A DNA stretch of 64,000 nt from positions 868,001 through 932,000 of the forward strand of contig NZ_WAIE01000001.1 of NCBI RefSeq assembly GCF_008830225.1, read 5' to 3'. Of this stretch, positions 17,383-24,453 are shown one piece after another; the first letter of the stretch is position 1; the number at the start of each line of letters is the position of its first letter. A program made the position numbers and the translations under genes. Under the pieces are notes generated by a model. The model saw nothing but the letters and a program-made list of their open reading frames with translations. It had not been told where the DNA came from and did not search any database. The stretch comes from Pseudodesulfovibrio senegalensis. Its GTDB lineage: Bacteria > Desulfobacterota > Desulfovibrionia > Desulfovibrionales > Desulfovibrionaceae.

Positions 17383-19389
17383 TTACAACAGATTGTTATT
17401 CCAGTTGAACGTGCTGGTGCGTTTGGGACGGGGCACGGCCTTGGGCCACGGTTCGTGCAGATGCACGAATGTACGGATTCCGGCTCGTTCCAGTTTGCGC
17501 ATTTCCGGGGTCAGGTCAATTTCCCAGCCCGGGAATATCCAGTGGTTCTGGCCGTATTTTCTGACCCAGGCCACTTCGTTCATGGGGCTTTTTATGGGGG
17601 CTTCCTCCTTGACCTCGGCAGCCAGAATGCGGGAAATGCCGAAGGGCCACAGCCCCTTGACGACCATGCCCAGCGGCATGGGCGTGCGTTTGGTGAGGGC
17701 GATCACGTCTTCGGCGGGCAATTCCGGGCTGATGATGGCCGAGGAAAAACCCATTTTCTTGAGCGCGTCCAATGCCAGATGGTTGGCCGCGTTGCAGTAC
17801 GGCCCGGCAATGAGTTCGGCCTTGCGGTCCCGGAAGAGTTCGGCCTGCCACGGCGAATTGAGCACGAACGTTTGTGCGCCGTGGCGTTGGGCGTCGCGAA
17901 GCAGCCTGCGGTATTTGATTTCCTCTTCCGGCCAGATCACGGGCGGCAGCCACCACGTGGTGCGCGGGATTGTCTGGCGCGAGACGCGCTGCAGGGAAGA
18001 TCGTTCCAACCACAGTGCCGGGCGGCCTTCGATGCGTCCTTTGGGCAGGCTGCGGTTCACGTGCATCAAACGGGTGCGGGCCTTGTTCTTTTGTGCCATG
18101 CCCTTGGGCATGGTGGGCGAGAACGTGGACTCCACCGGCTCTGCGGCCGCGTGATTTTTCAGCTCGTTTTCAAGCTCGCGAATGATTTTTGTCAGTTCTT
18201 TTTCCCTGCGGTCCACAAGAAACACCTTGGCTCCGATGCGCGGGGCGGGCTTCTTGGGGTCCTTGGGGCGGGGGATGTCGAAACGGCCCCGCTTGGGAAC
18301 GCGGCGGCGTATGCTCAGGGTCCGGTGGCCCATCTGGTCTTCATAGCCCACGCGGATCAGGTCGCCGGGCAGAAGTTCCTCGCGGGAAACGAAGTGGAAT
18401 TTGGCTCCGTCGCGTTTGATTTGGCCGACCATGAGGCCCGAGCTGGTTTCGTCTTCGGGCTTGACCGGGGTGAACGGACGCTGCGGCAGGAAAACAGAAT
18501 GGCTGGAAGGGCGGCCGAGCGCCTGTTCCAGAAGGTCCATGGCGGCCTTTTTGGTCTGCGCGTCCTTGGGATTGTCCCGGAGCATTCGATAGGCCGAGAC
18601 CGTGTAAAAAACGTAATGCGGTCCTTTTTTGCGGCCTTCGATTTTCCATGAACCCACTTGCGGTATGTCCAGCAGGGGTTTGGTCAGCACGTCGAGGCTC
18701 AGATCCATGCAGGAAAAGAGGCGCTTGGCGTCGGCATTGGCCTGGCGGTACATCCTGCGGCAGGGTTGCACGCAGCGGCCGCGCAGGCCGCTTTTGCCGC
18801 CCAGAAAGCTGCTCCAGTAACATCGTCCGGAAACGCAGTGACAGAGCGCACCGTGGACGAAGAGTTCCAGTTGCAGGCCCTTGGGGCAGGCCTTGGCCAT
18901 GTCGCGCACTTCGTCGAGGTTGAGTTCGCGCGGGAGCACCACGCGACTCGCGCCCAAACGGGCCGCTGCGGCCAGTGCCGCCGGATGCGTTGCGTTGGCC
19001 AGCGTTGAAATGTGCAATTCGCCCTTGAAACCGGCCTGTCTTGCCAGTTCCAGCATGGCCAGATCCTGCACGATGAGCGCGTTCGGGCGTACCGAACGGG
19101 CAAGGCGCTGGATCAATCTTCCTGCGGATTCCGGGTCCGAGGGCTTGACCAGTGTGTTCATTGCCACGTAAGTCTTTGTTCCGCGCTCACGCCCGAGGCT
19201 TGCCAGGGCGGAAAGGTCGCCGATGGAGAAATTCTTGGCCTGCATGCGGGCGGAAAAATGCTTGAGTCCGACGTAGATCGCGTCCGCGCCCGCCGCGAGT
19301 GCGGCAAGGTAGGAAGAGACGTCGCCTGCCGGAGCCATAATCTCCGGTTTGAATCGTGTATCTTTATTCATTGTATTGGATGGTACCAT
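17383..19389 (-). CDS. U32-family peptidase-like protein (RlhA/TrhP type)
   Basis: 668 residues. The N-terminal U32 TIM-barrel-like domain starts at Pro-Glu-Ile-Met-Ala-Pro-Ala-Gly-Asp. A cysteine motif follows near 190-220 (His-Cys-Val-Ser-Gly-Arg-Cys-Tyr-Trp, then Gly-Arg-Cys-Val-Gln-Pro-Cys-Arg), which probably holds an Fe-S cluster. Long U32 proteins such as RlhA and TrhP hydroxylate rRNA or tRNA bases rather than cleave proteins. ATG 19389 overlaps the pyrK start on the opposite strand (both lie in one CATG); ATG 19371 is an alternative. Neither has a good ribosome site. It is upstream of the PfkB gene with a 2-base gap. Confidence 0.88.
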   Translation of the reverse strand: MVPSNTMNKDTRFKPEIMAPAGDVSSYLAALAAGADAIYVGLKHFSARMQAKNFSIGDLSALASLGRERGTKTYVAMNTLVKPSDPESAGRLIQRLARSVRPNALIVQDLAMLELARQAGFKGELHISTLANATHPAALAAAARLGASRVVLPRELNLDEVRDMAKACPKGLQLELFVHGALCHCVSGRCYWSSFLGGKSGLRGRCVQPCRRMYRQANADAKRLFSCMDLSLDVLTKPLLDIPQVGSWKIEGRKKGPHYVFYTVSAYRMLRDNPKDAQTKKAAMDLLEQALGRPSSHSVFLPQRPFTPVKPEDETSSGLMVGQIKRDGAKFHFVSREELLPGDLIRVGYEDQMGHRTLSIRRRVPKRGRFDIPRPKDPKKPAPRIGAKVFLVDRREKELTKIIRELENELKNHAAAEPVESTFSPTMPKGMAQKNKARTRLMHVNRSLPKGRIEGRPALWLERSSLQRVSRQTIPRTTWWLPPVIWPEEEIKYRRLLRDAQRHGAQTFVLNSPWQAELFRDRKAELIAGPYCNAANHLALDALKKMGFSSAIISPELPAEDVIALTKRTPMPLGMVVKGLWPFGISRILAAEVKEEAPIKSPMNEVAWVRKYGQNHWIFPGWEIDLTPEMRKLERAGIRTFVHLHEPWPKAVPRPKRTSTFNWNNNLL

Positions 19390-20170
19390 GTCGTTAAGAG
19401 ATTGCCGGAACGTGAAGGTATTGGATGTTGTCCCCGTTGGTCAATCAAAAAGACCCGGGGATTTTTTCGAGCTTGTTCTCGAGTATCCGGGTTGGGGCGG
19501 CTGGAAGCCGGGACAGTTCGTCATGGTTCGGCCTGTTTCGTGGGGGCCGGAACTGGTCTGGGGACGTCCGTTTTCCATTTGCCGGGGCGATGAGAAAAGT
19601 CTGACCCTGTTCGTGCAGCGCGTGGGGCGCGGCACGGAGCGCCTTTCGCAGGTGCTCCCGGGCGAGGATGTCACCATATGGGGGCCGCTGGGCAATTCGT
19701 TTGCCGTGGAACCGGAAACGCCCACGCTCATGCTGGCCGGGGGCATCGGCATTGCCCCGTTTTGCGGCTACATCGAGCGCCACGCCGCGCCGGAGAATCT
19801 GAAGTTGTTTTTTGCCCACCGCATGCCGCTGGAATGTTACCCCTATGCGGCCATGACCCAAAAAGCGCAGGGGCAGAACATGCTGGAAGCGCAGCCCGAG
19901 GACCTTGCGGGTATTATCGACCAGATGGGCGCGTTGATCAGGGAATATGCTGACGGCGGGCTGGTGCTTTGTTGCGGTCCCACGCCGTTCATGAAGACCG
20001 CACAGCGTTTTGCGCTGGAGCACGGCGCACGTTTGCAGGTCTCGCTGGAAAACCGCATGGCCTGCGGCGTTGGCGCCTGCCTTGGTTGCGTGTGCAAGGA
20101 TGAAAAGGGGCACCATACGCAGGTGTGCACCAAGGGGCCGATTTTCTGGGCCGACAAGGTCGAACTGTAG
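19388..20170 (+). CDS. pyrK: Dihydroorotate dehydrogenase B, electron-transfer subunit
   Basis: 260 residues. A ferredoxin-reductase-like FAD/NAD module is visible (Arg-Pro-Phe-Ser-Ile-Cys-Arg for FAD; Ala-Gly-Gly-Ile-Gly-Ile-Ala-Pro for NAD). A C-terminal [2Fe-2S] site follows: Cys-Gly-Val-Gly-Ala-Cys-Leu-Gly-Cys, then Cys before the end. PyrK passes electrons from PyrD to NAD+. ATG 19388 has a weak GGATGG upstream; the frame is open to 19349. The divergent U32 gene starts at the same CATG, so the pyrK promoter must lie inside U32. Confidence 0.93.
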   Translation: MSLRDCRNVKVLDVVPVGQSKRPGDFFELVLEYPGWGGWKPGQFVMVRPVSWGPELVWGRPFSICRGDEKSLTLFVQRVGRGTERLSQVLPGEDVTIWGPLGNSFAVEPETPTLMLAGGIGIAPFCGYIERHAAPENLKLFFAHRMPLECYPYAAMTQKAQGQNMLEAQPEDLAGIIDQMGALIREYADGGLVLCCGPTPFMKTAQRFALEHGARLQVSLENRMACGVGACLGCVCKDEKGHHTQVCTKGPIFWADKVEL

Positions 20171-20181
20171 GAGACGACGAT

Positions 20182-21099
20182 ATGGATATGAATGTTTCTG
20201 TGGGCGGCCTGCAACTCCGAAATCCGGTCATGACGGCCTCGGGCACGTTCGGCAACGGTCTGGAGTTCGCGCCCTATGGCGATCTGGAAAAACTGGGCGG
20301 CATCTGCGTCAAGGGACTTTCGCTCAAACCCCGCGAGGGCAACCCCATGCCGCGTATTGCCGAGACTCCCTGCGGCATGCTCAACGCCATCGGCATCCAG
20401 AATCCGGGCGTGGAATATTTCGTGCGCTCCATCCTGCCTTCGCTCAAACGCGTGGACGTGGCCGTGGTGGCCAACCTGTATGCCTGCGACGCGGACGAGT
20501 TCGGCGAGCTGGCCGGTATTCTGGCTGCGGAAGAGGGCGTGCACGCGCTTGAGGTCAACGTGTCGTGCCCCAACGTCAAGGAGGGCGGGGCGGCCTTTGG
20601 GCAGGATCCGTCCCAGATCGCCCGCGTGACCGAGTCGGTCAAGAAACGGGCCGGGAATACTCCGGTCATGGTCAAGCTTTCGCCCAATGTCACGGATATC
20701 GTGGAATGCGCCAGGGCGGCCGTGGACGGCGGGGCGGACAGTCTTTCGCTCATCAACACCTTGTTGGGCATGGCCGTGGATGCGCGCAACCGCAGGCCGC
20801 GCATCGCCAACGTGGTGGCCGGCCTTTCCGGTCCGGCCATCAAGCCCGTGGCCCTGCGCTGTGTGCATCAGGTCTGCCGCGCCGTGGACGTGCCCGTGGT
20901 GGGGCTCGGCGGCATTGCCTCGGCCGAGGACGCGCTGGAATTCATCCTTGTGGGTGCGCACGCCGTGCAGGTGGGAACCGCCAATTTCTTGCGTCCGGAT
21001 TTTGCGTTTTCCCTTGCGGACGACATGGCCGCGCTGCTCTCGGACATGGGCGTGGAGAGTCTGGACGAGTACCGGGGGAGCCTTGTCCTTCCCCTGTAA
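20182..21099 (+). CDS. pyrD: Dihydroorotate dehydrogenase B, catalytic subunit
   Basis: 305 residues, class 1B. It oxidises dihydroorotate to orotate in the cytoplasm with FMN and PyrK. Visible motifs are Asn-Pro-Val-Met-Thr-Ala-Ser-Gly-Thr-Phe-Gly near the start, Glu-Val-Asn-Val-Ser-Cys-Pro-Asn-Val, and Gly-Leu-Gly-Gly-Ile at the FMN phosphate. Start ATG 20182 is preceded by GGAGACGACG; the gap after pyrK is 11 bases, so they form an operon. Confidence 0.95.
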   Translation: MDMNVSVGGLQLRNPVMTASGTFGNGLEFAPYGDLEKLGGICVKGLSLKPREGNPMPRIAETPCGMLNAIGIQNPGVEYFVRSILPSLKRVDVAVVANLYACDADEFGELAGILAAEEGVHALEVNVSCPNVKEGGAAFGQDPSQIARVTESVKKRAGNTPVMVKLSPNVTDIVECARAAVDGGADSLSLINTLLGMAVDARNRRPRIANVVAGLSGPAIKPVALRCVHQVCRAVDVPVVGLGGIASAEDALEFILVGAHAVQVGTANFLRPDFAFSLADDMAALLSDMGVESLDEYRGSLVLPL

Positions 21100-21142
21100 A
21101 ATCGGAATCTTGGAAAAAATGCGCCTTTTGGGCAATTAACGC

Positions 21143-21171
21143 TTGCCACTGATGCGCGTTTTCGCTAAATA
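21143..21171 (+). promoter_or_regulatory. Promoter of tRNA-Ser
   Basis: TTGCCA and TAAATA are separated by 17 bases; the predicted start is a few bases before the tRNA at 21187. Confidence 0.6.
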
Positions 21172-21186
21172 CACAACTCCCAACGC

Positions 21187-21278
21187 GGAGAGGTGTCCGA
21201 GTCCGGCTTAAGGAGCACGCCTGGAAAGCGTGTGTGGCTTCACGGCCACCGGAGGTTCAAATCCTCTCCTCTCCGCCA
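21187..21278 (+). tRNA. tRNA-Ser (anticodon GGA)
   Basis: A 92-base cloverleaf with CCA encoded. The 7-bp acceptor GGAGAGG pairs with CCTCTCC (21268-21274). The anticodon loop at 21221-21227 holds GGA at 21223-21225. There is a long variable arm as in class II serine tRNAs, and the T arm contains GGTTCAAATCC. It reads UCC/UCU codons. Confidence 0.96.
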
Positions 21279-21292
21279 CAGAGAATTCAAAA

Positions 21293-21321
21293 GGGTCAGG
21301 CTTTCCGGTCTGACCCTTTTT
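21293..21321 (+). terminator. Terminator after tRNA-Ser
   Basis: GGGTCAG (21293-21299) pairs with CTGACCC (21310-21316), followed by five T. AAAA before the stem extends the pairing. Confidence 0.85.
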
Positions 21322-21338
21322 CATTTTGCACCTCAGGC

Positions 21339-21367
21339 TTGACGACTCTTGCCTGCTGGGCTACAAG
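21339..21367 (+). promoter_or_regulatory. Promoter of the SRP RNA gene
   Basis: TTGACG and TACAAG are separated by 17 bases. The predicted transcription start is about 21374, shortly before the SRP RNA fold. Confidence 0.6.
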
Positions 21368-21374
21368 CATCTTC

Positions 21375-21488
21375 CCTCTGCAACGGCAGGGCCGGGAGGG
21401 AAGCCGGGCGGCGGTAGCGCTGTAAACCCCGTCAGGCCCGAAAGGGAGCAGCGGTAGCGGTTGCTATCGGGTGTCCGGTTTCCCTCAC
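21375..21488 (+). ncRNA. ffs: 4.5S signal recognition particle RNA
   Basis: The diagnostic SRP domain IV apical loop is present: GTCAGGCCCGAAAGGGAGCA at 21431-21450, flanked by CTGTAAACCCC and GCGGTAGCGG. The outer helix pairs GGGAAGCCGG (near 21398-21407) with CCGGTTTCCC (near 21475-21484). The 5' end is set from the promoter and is approximate. The RNA works with Ffh to target membrane proteins. Confidence 0.93.
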
Positions 21489-21520
21489 AGGGGCGCTCTT
21501 CGGAGCGTCCCTGTTTTTTT
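21488..21520 (+). terminator. Terminator of the SRP RNA
   Basis: CAGGGGCGCTC (21488-21498) pairs with GAGCGTCCCTG (21503-21513) around a TTCG tetraloop, followed by seven T. Confidence 0.92.
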
Positions 21521-21557
21521 GATCCAGCCCGCGTCAAACTCATCCACGGATTGTTTC

Positions 21558-22478
21558 ATGATTCGCATGATCCCCATACTGATCGAGCGCGGCTTCCTCC
21601 CCATTGCCTGTGTCCTTTCCCTGCTGGCGTTGTGGCGTCCCGAGCTGTTCACGTGGATCAGGCCGCATATCCCGTTGGGGCTGGGCATTATCATGTTCGG
21701 CATGGGGCTGACCCTCGATTTCGGTGATTTTCGGGACATTCTGCGCAAGTGGAAGCTGGTGGGGTTGGGCATGATCCTGCAATACACCATCATGCCGCTG
21801 CTCGCCGTGGGCATTTCCATCATGCTGGATCTGCCCGAGGCCGCCATGGTTGGCATGGTCGTTGTTGGTGCGTGCCCGGGCGGCACGGCTTCCAACGTGA
21901 TCGCCTACATTGCCCGGGCCAACGTGCCGCTTTCCGTGACCATGACCCTTGCCTCCACGGCCCTTGCGCCCATATTTACGCCGCTGGTCATTTATGTTGT
22001 TCTAGACAGGCAGATATCCATAGATTTCTGGGGTATGATGGATTCGGTCTTCTGGATTGTTGTTTTCCCGCTGCTGGACGGCCTGATCCTGCGGCGGCTG
22101 CTGCGCAAACGACTCGATCCCGTGCTGCACTGGTTCCCGTCCGTATCTATCGTTGTCATTTCCCTGCTGATCGCCTGTATCATCGGCCTTAACAAAGACA
22201 GCCTGCTGGCTTTCCCCTTGCTGGTGTTTGCGGCCGTGGCTCTGCACAATGTGTTTGGGCTGGGAGCCGGATACCTTGCCGCGCGCATGGCTGGGTGCGA
22301 CAAGCGCGACGCCCGGACCATGGCCATTGAGGTGGGCATGCAGAATTCCGGATTGGGCGTGGCCCTTGCCAGTTCCTTTTTTTCCGCAGCCAGCGCGCTG
22401 CCCGGTGCGTTGTTCAGCCTGTGGCACAATGTCACCGGCGTTTCTCTTGCCAGTTACTGGCGTCGTTCCGACTCCTGA
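21558..22478 (+). CDS. Bile acid:sodium symporter (BASS) family transporter
   Basis: 306 residues and about ten hydrophobic segments. Gly-Met-Gly-Leu-Thr-Leu in helix 2, Gly-Ala-Cys-Pro-Gly-Gly-Thr-Ala-Ser-Asn and Glu-Val-Gly-Met-Gln-Asn-Ser-Gly-Leu match BASS-family sodium-site motifs. It is probably a sodium-coupled carrier of an organic anion; bacterial members vary in substrate, so none is assigned. ATG 21558 has only a weak ribosome site (ACGGA), and the open frame extending upstream runs into the SRP RNA and its terminator. It seems to be transcribed alone. Confidence 0.9.
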   Translation: MIRMIPILIERGFLPIACVLSLLALWRPELFTWIRPHIPLGLGIIMFGMGLTLDFGDFRDILRKWKLVGLGMILQYTIMPLLAVGISIMLDLPEAAMVGMVVVGACPGGTASNVIAYIARANVPLSVTMTLASTALAPIFTPLVIYVVLDRQISIDFWGMMDSVFWIVVFPLLDGLILRRLLRKRLDPVLHWFPSVSIVVISLLIACIIGLNKDSLLAFPLLVFAAVALHNVFGLGAGYLAARMAGCDKRDARTMAIEVGMQNSGLGVALASSFFSAASALPGALFSLWHNVTGVSLASYWRRSDS

Positions 22479-22514
22479 TCGTGATTTTGAGCCCTCATTT
22501 TTGACGTTCCATAC

Positions 22515-22545
22515 TTGACCTGTGTCACCTTTTCTGCAATAGTAT
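22515..22545 (+). promoter_or_regulatory. Candidate promoter of the DUF4198 gene, with a small inverted repeat
   Basis: TTGACC and TAGTAT are separated by 19 bases, longer than ideal. The -10 overlaps the left arm of CAATAG (22537-22542) / CTATTG (22556-22561), which could be an operator. Weak by-eye call. Confidence 0.35.
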
Positions 22546-22598
22546 TCACTTAGTTCTATTGAGAATGTTTTCTTATACTGAATTTGAGGGAGGTCTTC

Positions 22599-23348
22599 AT
22601 GAAACGGGTTACGGTATCATTGGCTGTTGCGGTCCTTTTTGCCTTCATTGCGTCCAGCGCGTTTGCGCATTTCGGCATGCTGGTTCCTGATACGGACGAG
22701 GTTACGCAGGCCAAGCGAGACATTAATCTTGTCCTGAGTTTTTCTCATCCTTTCGAGGGAAATGGCATGGAGCTGGTCAAGCCGGAGCGGTTTTTCGTGG
22801 TCGCCGATGGCGAGGCTGAAACCGATCTTTTGGCAGGGCTGCAAAAGGCATCCGTCATGGGACATACGGCGTGGAAGGCGCAATACACGCCCAAGGCTCC
22901 GGGACTGTATGCTTTTGCCATGGTCCCCCATCCCTACAAGGAAGATGCAGAAAACAACTACATTCAGCATTTGACCAAGGTGTATGTGGACGCCTACGGC
23001 GAAGGTGAGAACTGGATGAAGCCGTTGGGCCTGCGCACGGAAATCGTGCCCCTGACCCGTCCGTTCGGCAACTATGCCGGTAACGTGTTTCAGGGACAGG
23101 TACTTTTTGAAGGCAAGCCCGCTGCACATACCCGTGTGGAAGTTGAATTTTACAATAAGGACGGCCAGCGCAAGGCTCCCAACGATCGTATGGTCACGCA
23201 GGAAGTAATGGCGGACCAGAATGGCGTATTCACGTTTGCCTGCCCGTGGAAGGGGTGGTGGGGGTTCGCCGCTTTGACCACGGCCCCGGAAGAATACAAG
23301 GGCCGTGAACTTGAGCTTGGCGCCGTCATCTGGTTGGACATGAAGTAA
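22599..23348 (+). CDS. Periplasmic DUF4198 protein (NikK/metal-uptake-associated type)
   Basis: 249 residues. A clear signal peptide (1-23, ending Ala-Phe-Ala) would leave a mature N-terminus of His-Phe-Gly. The rest is beta-rich, with Pro-His-Pro-Tyr-Lys-Glu in the middle and the C-terminal Trp-Lys-Gly-Trp-Trp-Gly-Phe-Ala-Ala-Leu motif of DUF4198. Members often sit beside Ni/Co ECF transporters (NikK), and here CbiO/CbiQ genes lie 2.5 kb away. An N-terminal His exposed by cleavage could bind metal (inference). GGGAGG lies 5 bases before ATG 22599. A strong terminator follows. Confidence 0.85.
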   Translation: MKRVTVSLAVAVLFAFIASSAFAHFGMLVPDTDEVTQAKRDINLVLSFSHPFEGNGMELVKPERFFVVADGEAETDLLAGLQKASVMGHTAWKAQYTPKAPGLYAFAMVPHPYKEDAENNYIQHLTKVYVDAYGEGENWMKPLGLRTEIVPLTRPFGNYAGNVFQGQVLFEGKPAAHTRVEVEFYNKDGQRKAPNDRMVTQEVMADQNGVFTFACPWKGWWGFAALTTAPEEYKGRELELGAVIWLDMK

Positions 23349-23376
23349 TTTGTCTGTCCGGTAAATCAGGAAAAGC

Positions 23377-23414
23377 AAACGGCCCGTCCTCTTGCGAGGA
23401 CGGGCCGTTTTTTT
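23377..23414 (+). terminator. Strong terminator after the DUF4198 gene
   Basis: AAACGGCCCGTCCTC pairs with GAGGACGGGCCGTTT around TTGC, followed by more T. It may also serve the convergent His-rich gene since the stem is flanked by A on the left. Confidence 0.92.
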
Positions 23415-23430
23415 GCATCACCGAAAAATT

Positions 23431-23622
23431 TTAATCGTGGTGGTGATGATGGTGGTGGCCGTGATCATGATCGTGGTCATGGTCGTGGTCGTGGTGATGA
23501 TGGTGGTCATGATCATGTTCGTGGTCATGATCATGGTGATGGTGGTCGTCCTGACCCAGTTCACGTTTCATTTTCTGGAACTTGGTTTCATGGCCGGGAC
23601 CGCAACCGCAATGGTCACACAT
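23431..23622 (-). CDS. Histidine-rich small metal-binding protein
   Basis: 63 residues, of which 27 are His. Residues 1-12 hold three cysteines (Cys-Asp-His-Cys-Gly-Cys-Gly-Pro), 13-26 are a short charged linker, and 27-63 are almost only His and Asp, as runs of His and His-Asp repeats. ATG 23622 has GAGGAG 8 bases upstream, so it is a real gene in spite of low complexity. It probably stores or buffers nickel, cobalt or zinc, like Hpn or the HypB His tail. It converges on the DUF4198 gene and lies in the same metal cluster. The hexanucleotide-like CAT/GAC repeats could slip in replication. Confidence 0.85.
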   Translation of the reverse strand: MCDHCGCGPGHETKFQKMKRELGQDDHHHHDHDHEHDHDHHHHHDHDHDHDHDHGHHHHHHHD

Positions 23623-23700
23623 GGCAATTCTCCTCGTTTAAATAGGTGAATACGATATTTACACCAGTGTTACGAGGATGTCCATGCGCAATAACCATTT

Positions 23701-24159
23701 TTATCGGGAGCACTCCCCCTCCATTTTCTTTTTGGCGGATGAGGATGTCGGAGATTCGAGCAGGGCAAGCATCGGGGAAACGAAATCGTCGGACATGGCC
23801 CCCAGCCATGCCCCCATGGCGCTGCCGACCATGGAGCCGATGAGGATGTTTGCGCCGTTTGCGCTCCCGGCGATCTGTGCCAGTGTGCCGAGCAGTGTGC
23901 CCATGAATGATCCGAGCATCATGCCGTCGTTGTTGACGCCGCGATACGGCTTCAACCCGCGACTGATCCGCATGAGGTCCTTGGACAGAAAGCCTCCAAA
24001 GCCTCCCAGGAAAGCGGCGCAAAGAGTCAGCACTGCACCGGGAAACACGTAGCGCAGGGAAAATCCGTGAGCCAGCGTGCCTTCCAGCAGTCCGGCTGCA
24101 GCGCCGATTATCATTATTCCGTAAAAGCCTTTTTCCTTGGCATCCAATTTGGGCTTCAT
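23701..24159 (-). CDS. Glycine-rich integral membrane protein, unrecognised
   Basis: 152 residues with about four hydrophobic segments (near 12-32, 38-58, 80-100 and 103-123) rich in small residues (Gly-x3-Gly-like spacing), so it probably packs tightly in the inner membrane. A basic N-terminus and a Ser/Lys tail flank them. I do not recognise the family. ATG 24159 has GGAG 8 bases before it; a 26-residue N-terminal extension lacks one. It lies between the His-rich and FadL-like genes and is divergent from fadL. It is a candidate missing partner of the CbiO/CbiQ pair, which is only a guess from position and topology. Confidence 0.75.
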   Translation of the reverse strand: MKPKLDAKEKGFYGIMIIGAAAGLLEGTLAHGFSLRYVFPGAVLTLCAAFLGGFGGFLSKDLMRISRGLKPYRGVNNDGMMLGSFMGTLLGTLAQIAGSANGANILIGSMVGSAMGAWLGAMSDDFVSPMLALLESPTSSSAKKKMEGECSR

Positions 24160-24278
24160 CGCGTAACTCCATGCGGGAATGATTTTCCGTATGAAGTTGA
24201 TATTGCGATTATCGTGCCGTCTGACGTTTTTTAACATTTCCGCTGTTTTGAAACCGGCATTTTAAACCTTTGTTTTAA

Positions 24279-24322
24279 TAACATATTGTTTTTTTTGATT
24301 TACTTTTTGTTGCAATATGTTA
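24279..24322. repeat. 10-bp inverted repeat in the fadL upstream region
   Basis: TAACATATTG (24279-24288) and CAATATGTTA (24313-24322) are perfect inverted copies with 24 bases of T-rich sequence between them. The site lies in the 294-base divergent region between the membrane-protein gene and the FadL-like gene, so it could be an operator for either. A second imperfect hairpin lies at 24369-24392 (TTCTTCG / CGAAGAA). Confidence 0.6.
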
Positions 24323-24453
24323 ACGAAACGAAATTCCGCGGCGCATTGAGAGGGCGCCGTTTTCATTGTTCTTCGAACAGGGTTCCGAAGAAGGCGAAGA
24401 CGGAGCGACATTTGGTGAATGTACGTTGCTGCGGTGGATACGAAGGGGGATAA

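Noticed and set aside
21361-21543. Frames across the SRP RNA region
   Set aside because: The sequence carries the diagnostic 4.5S RNA loop, promoter and terminator. The frames have no ribosome site.
23392-23649. Plus-strand Met/Val-rich frame opposite the His-rich gene
   Set aside because: It is the reverse reading of CAT/GAC repeats (giving Met/Val), spans a terminator and lacks a ribosome site.
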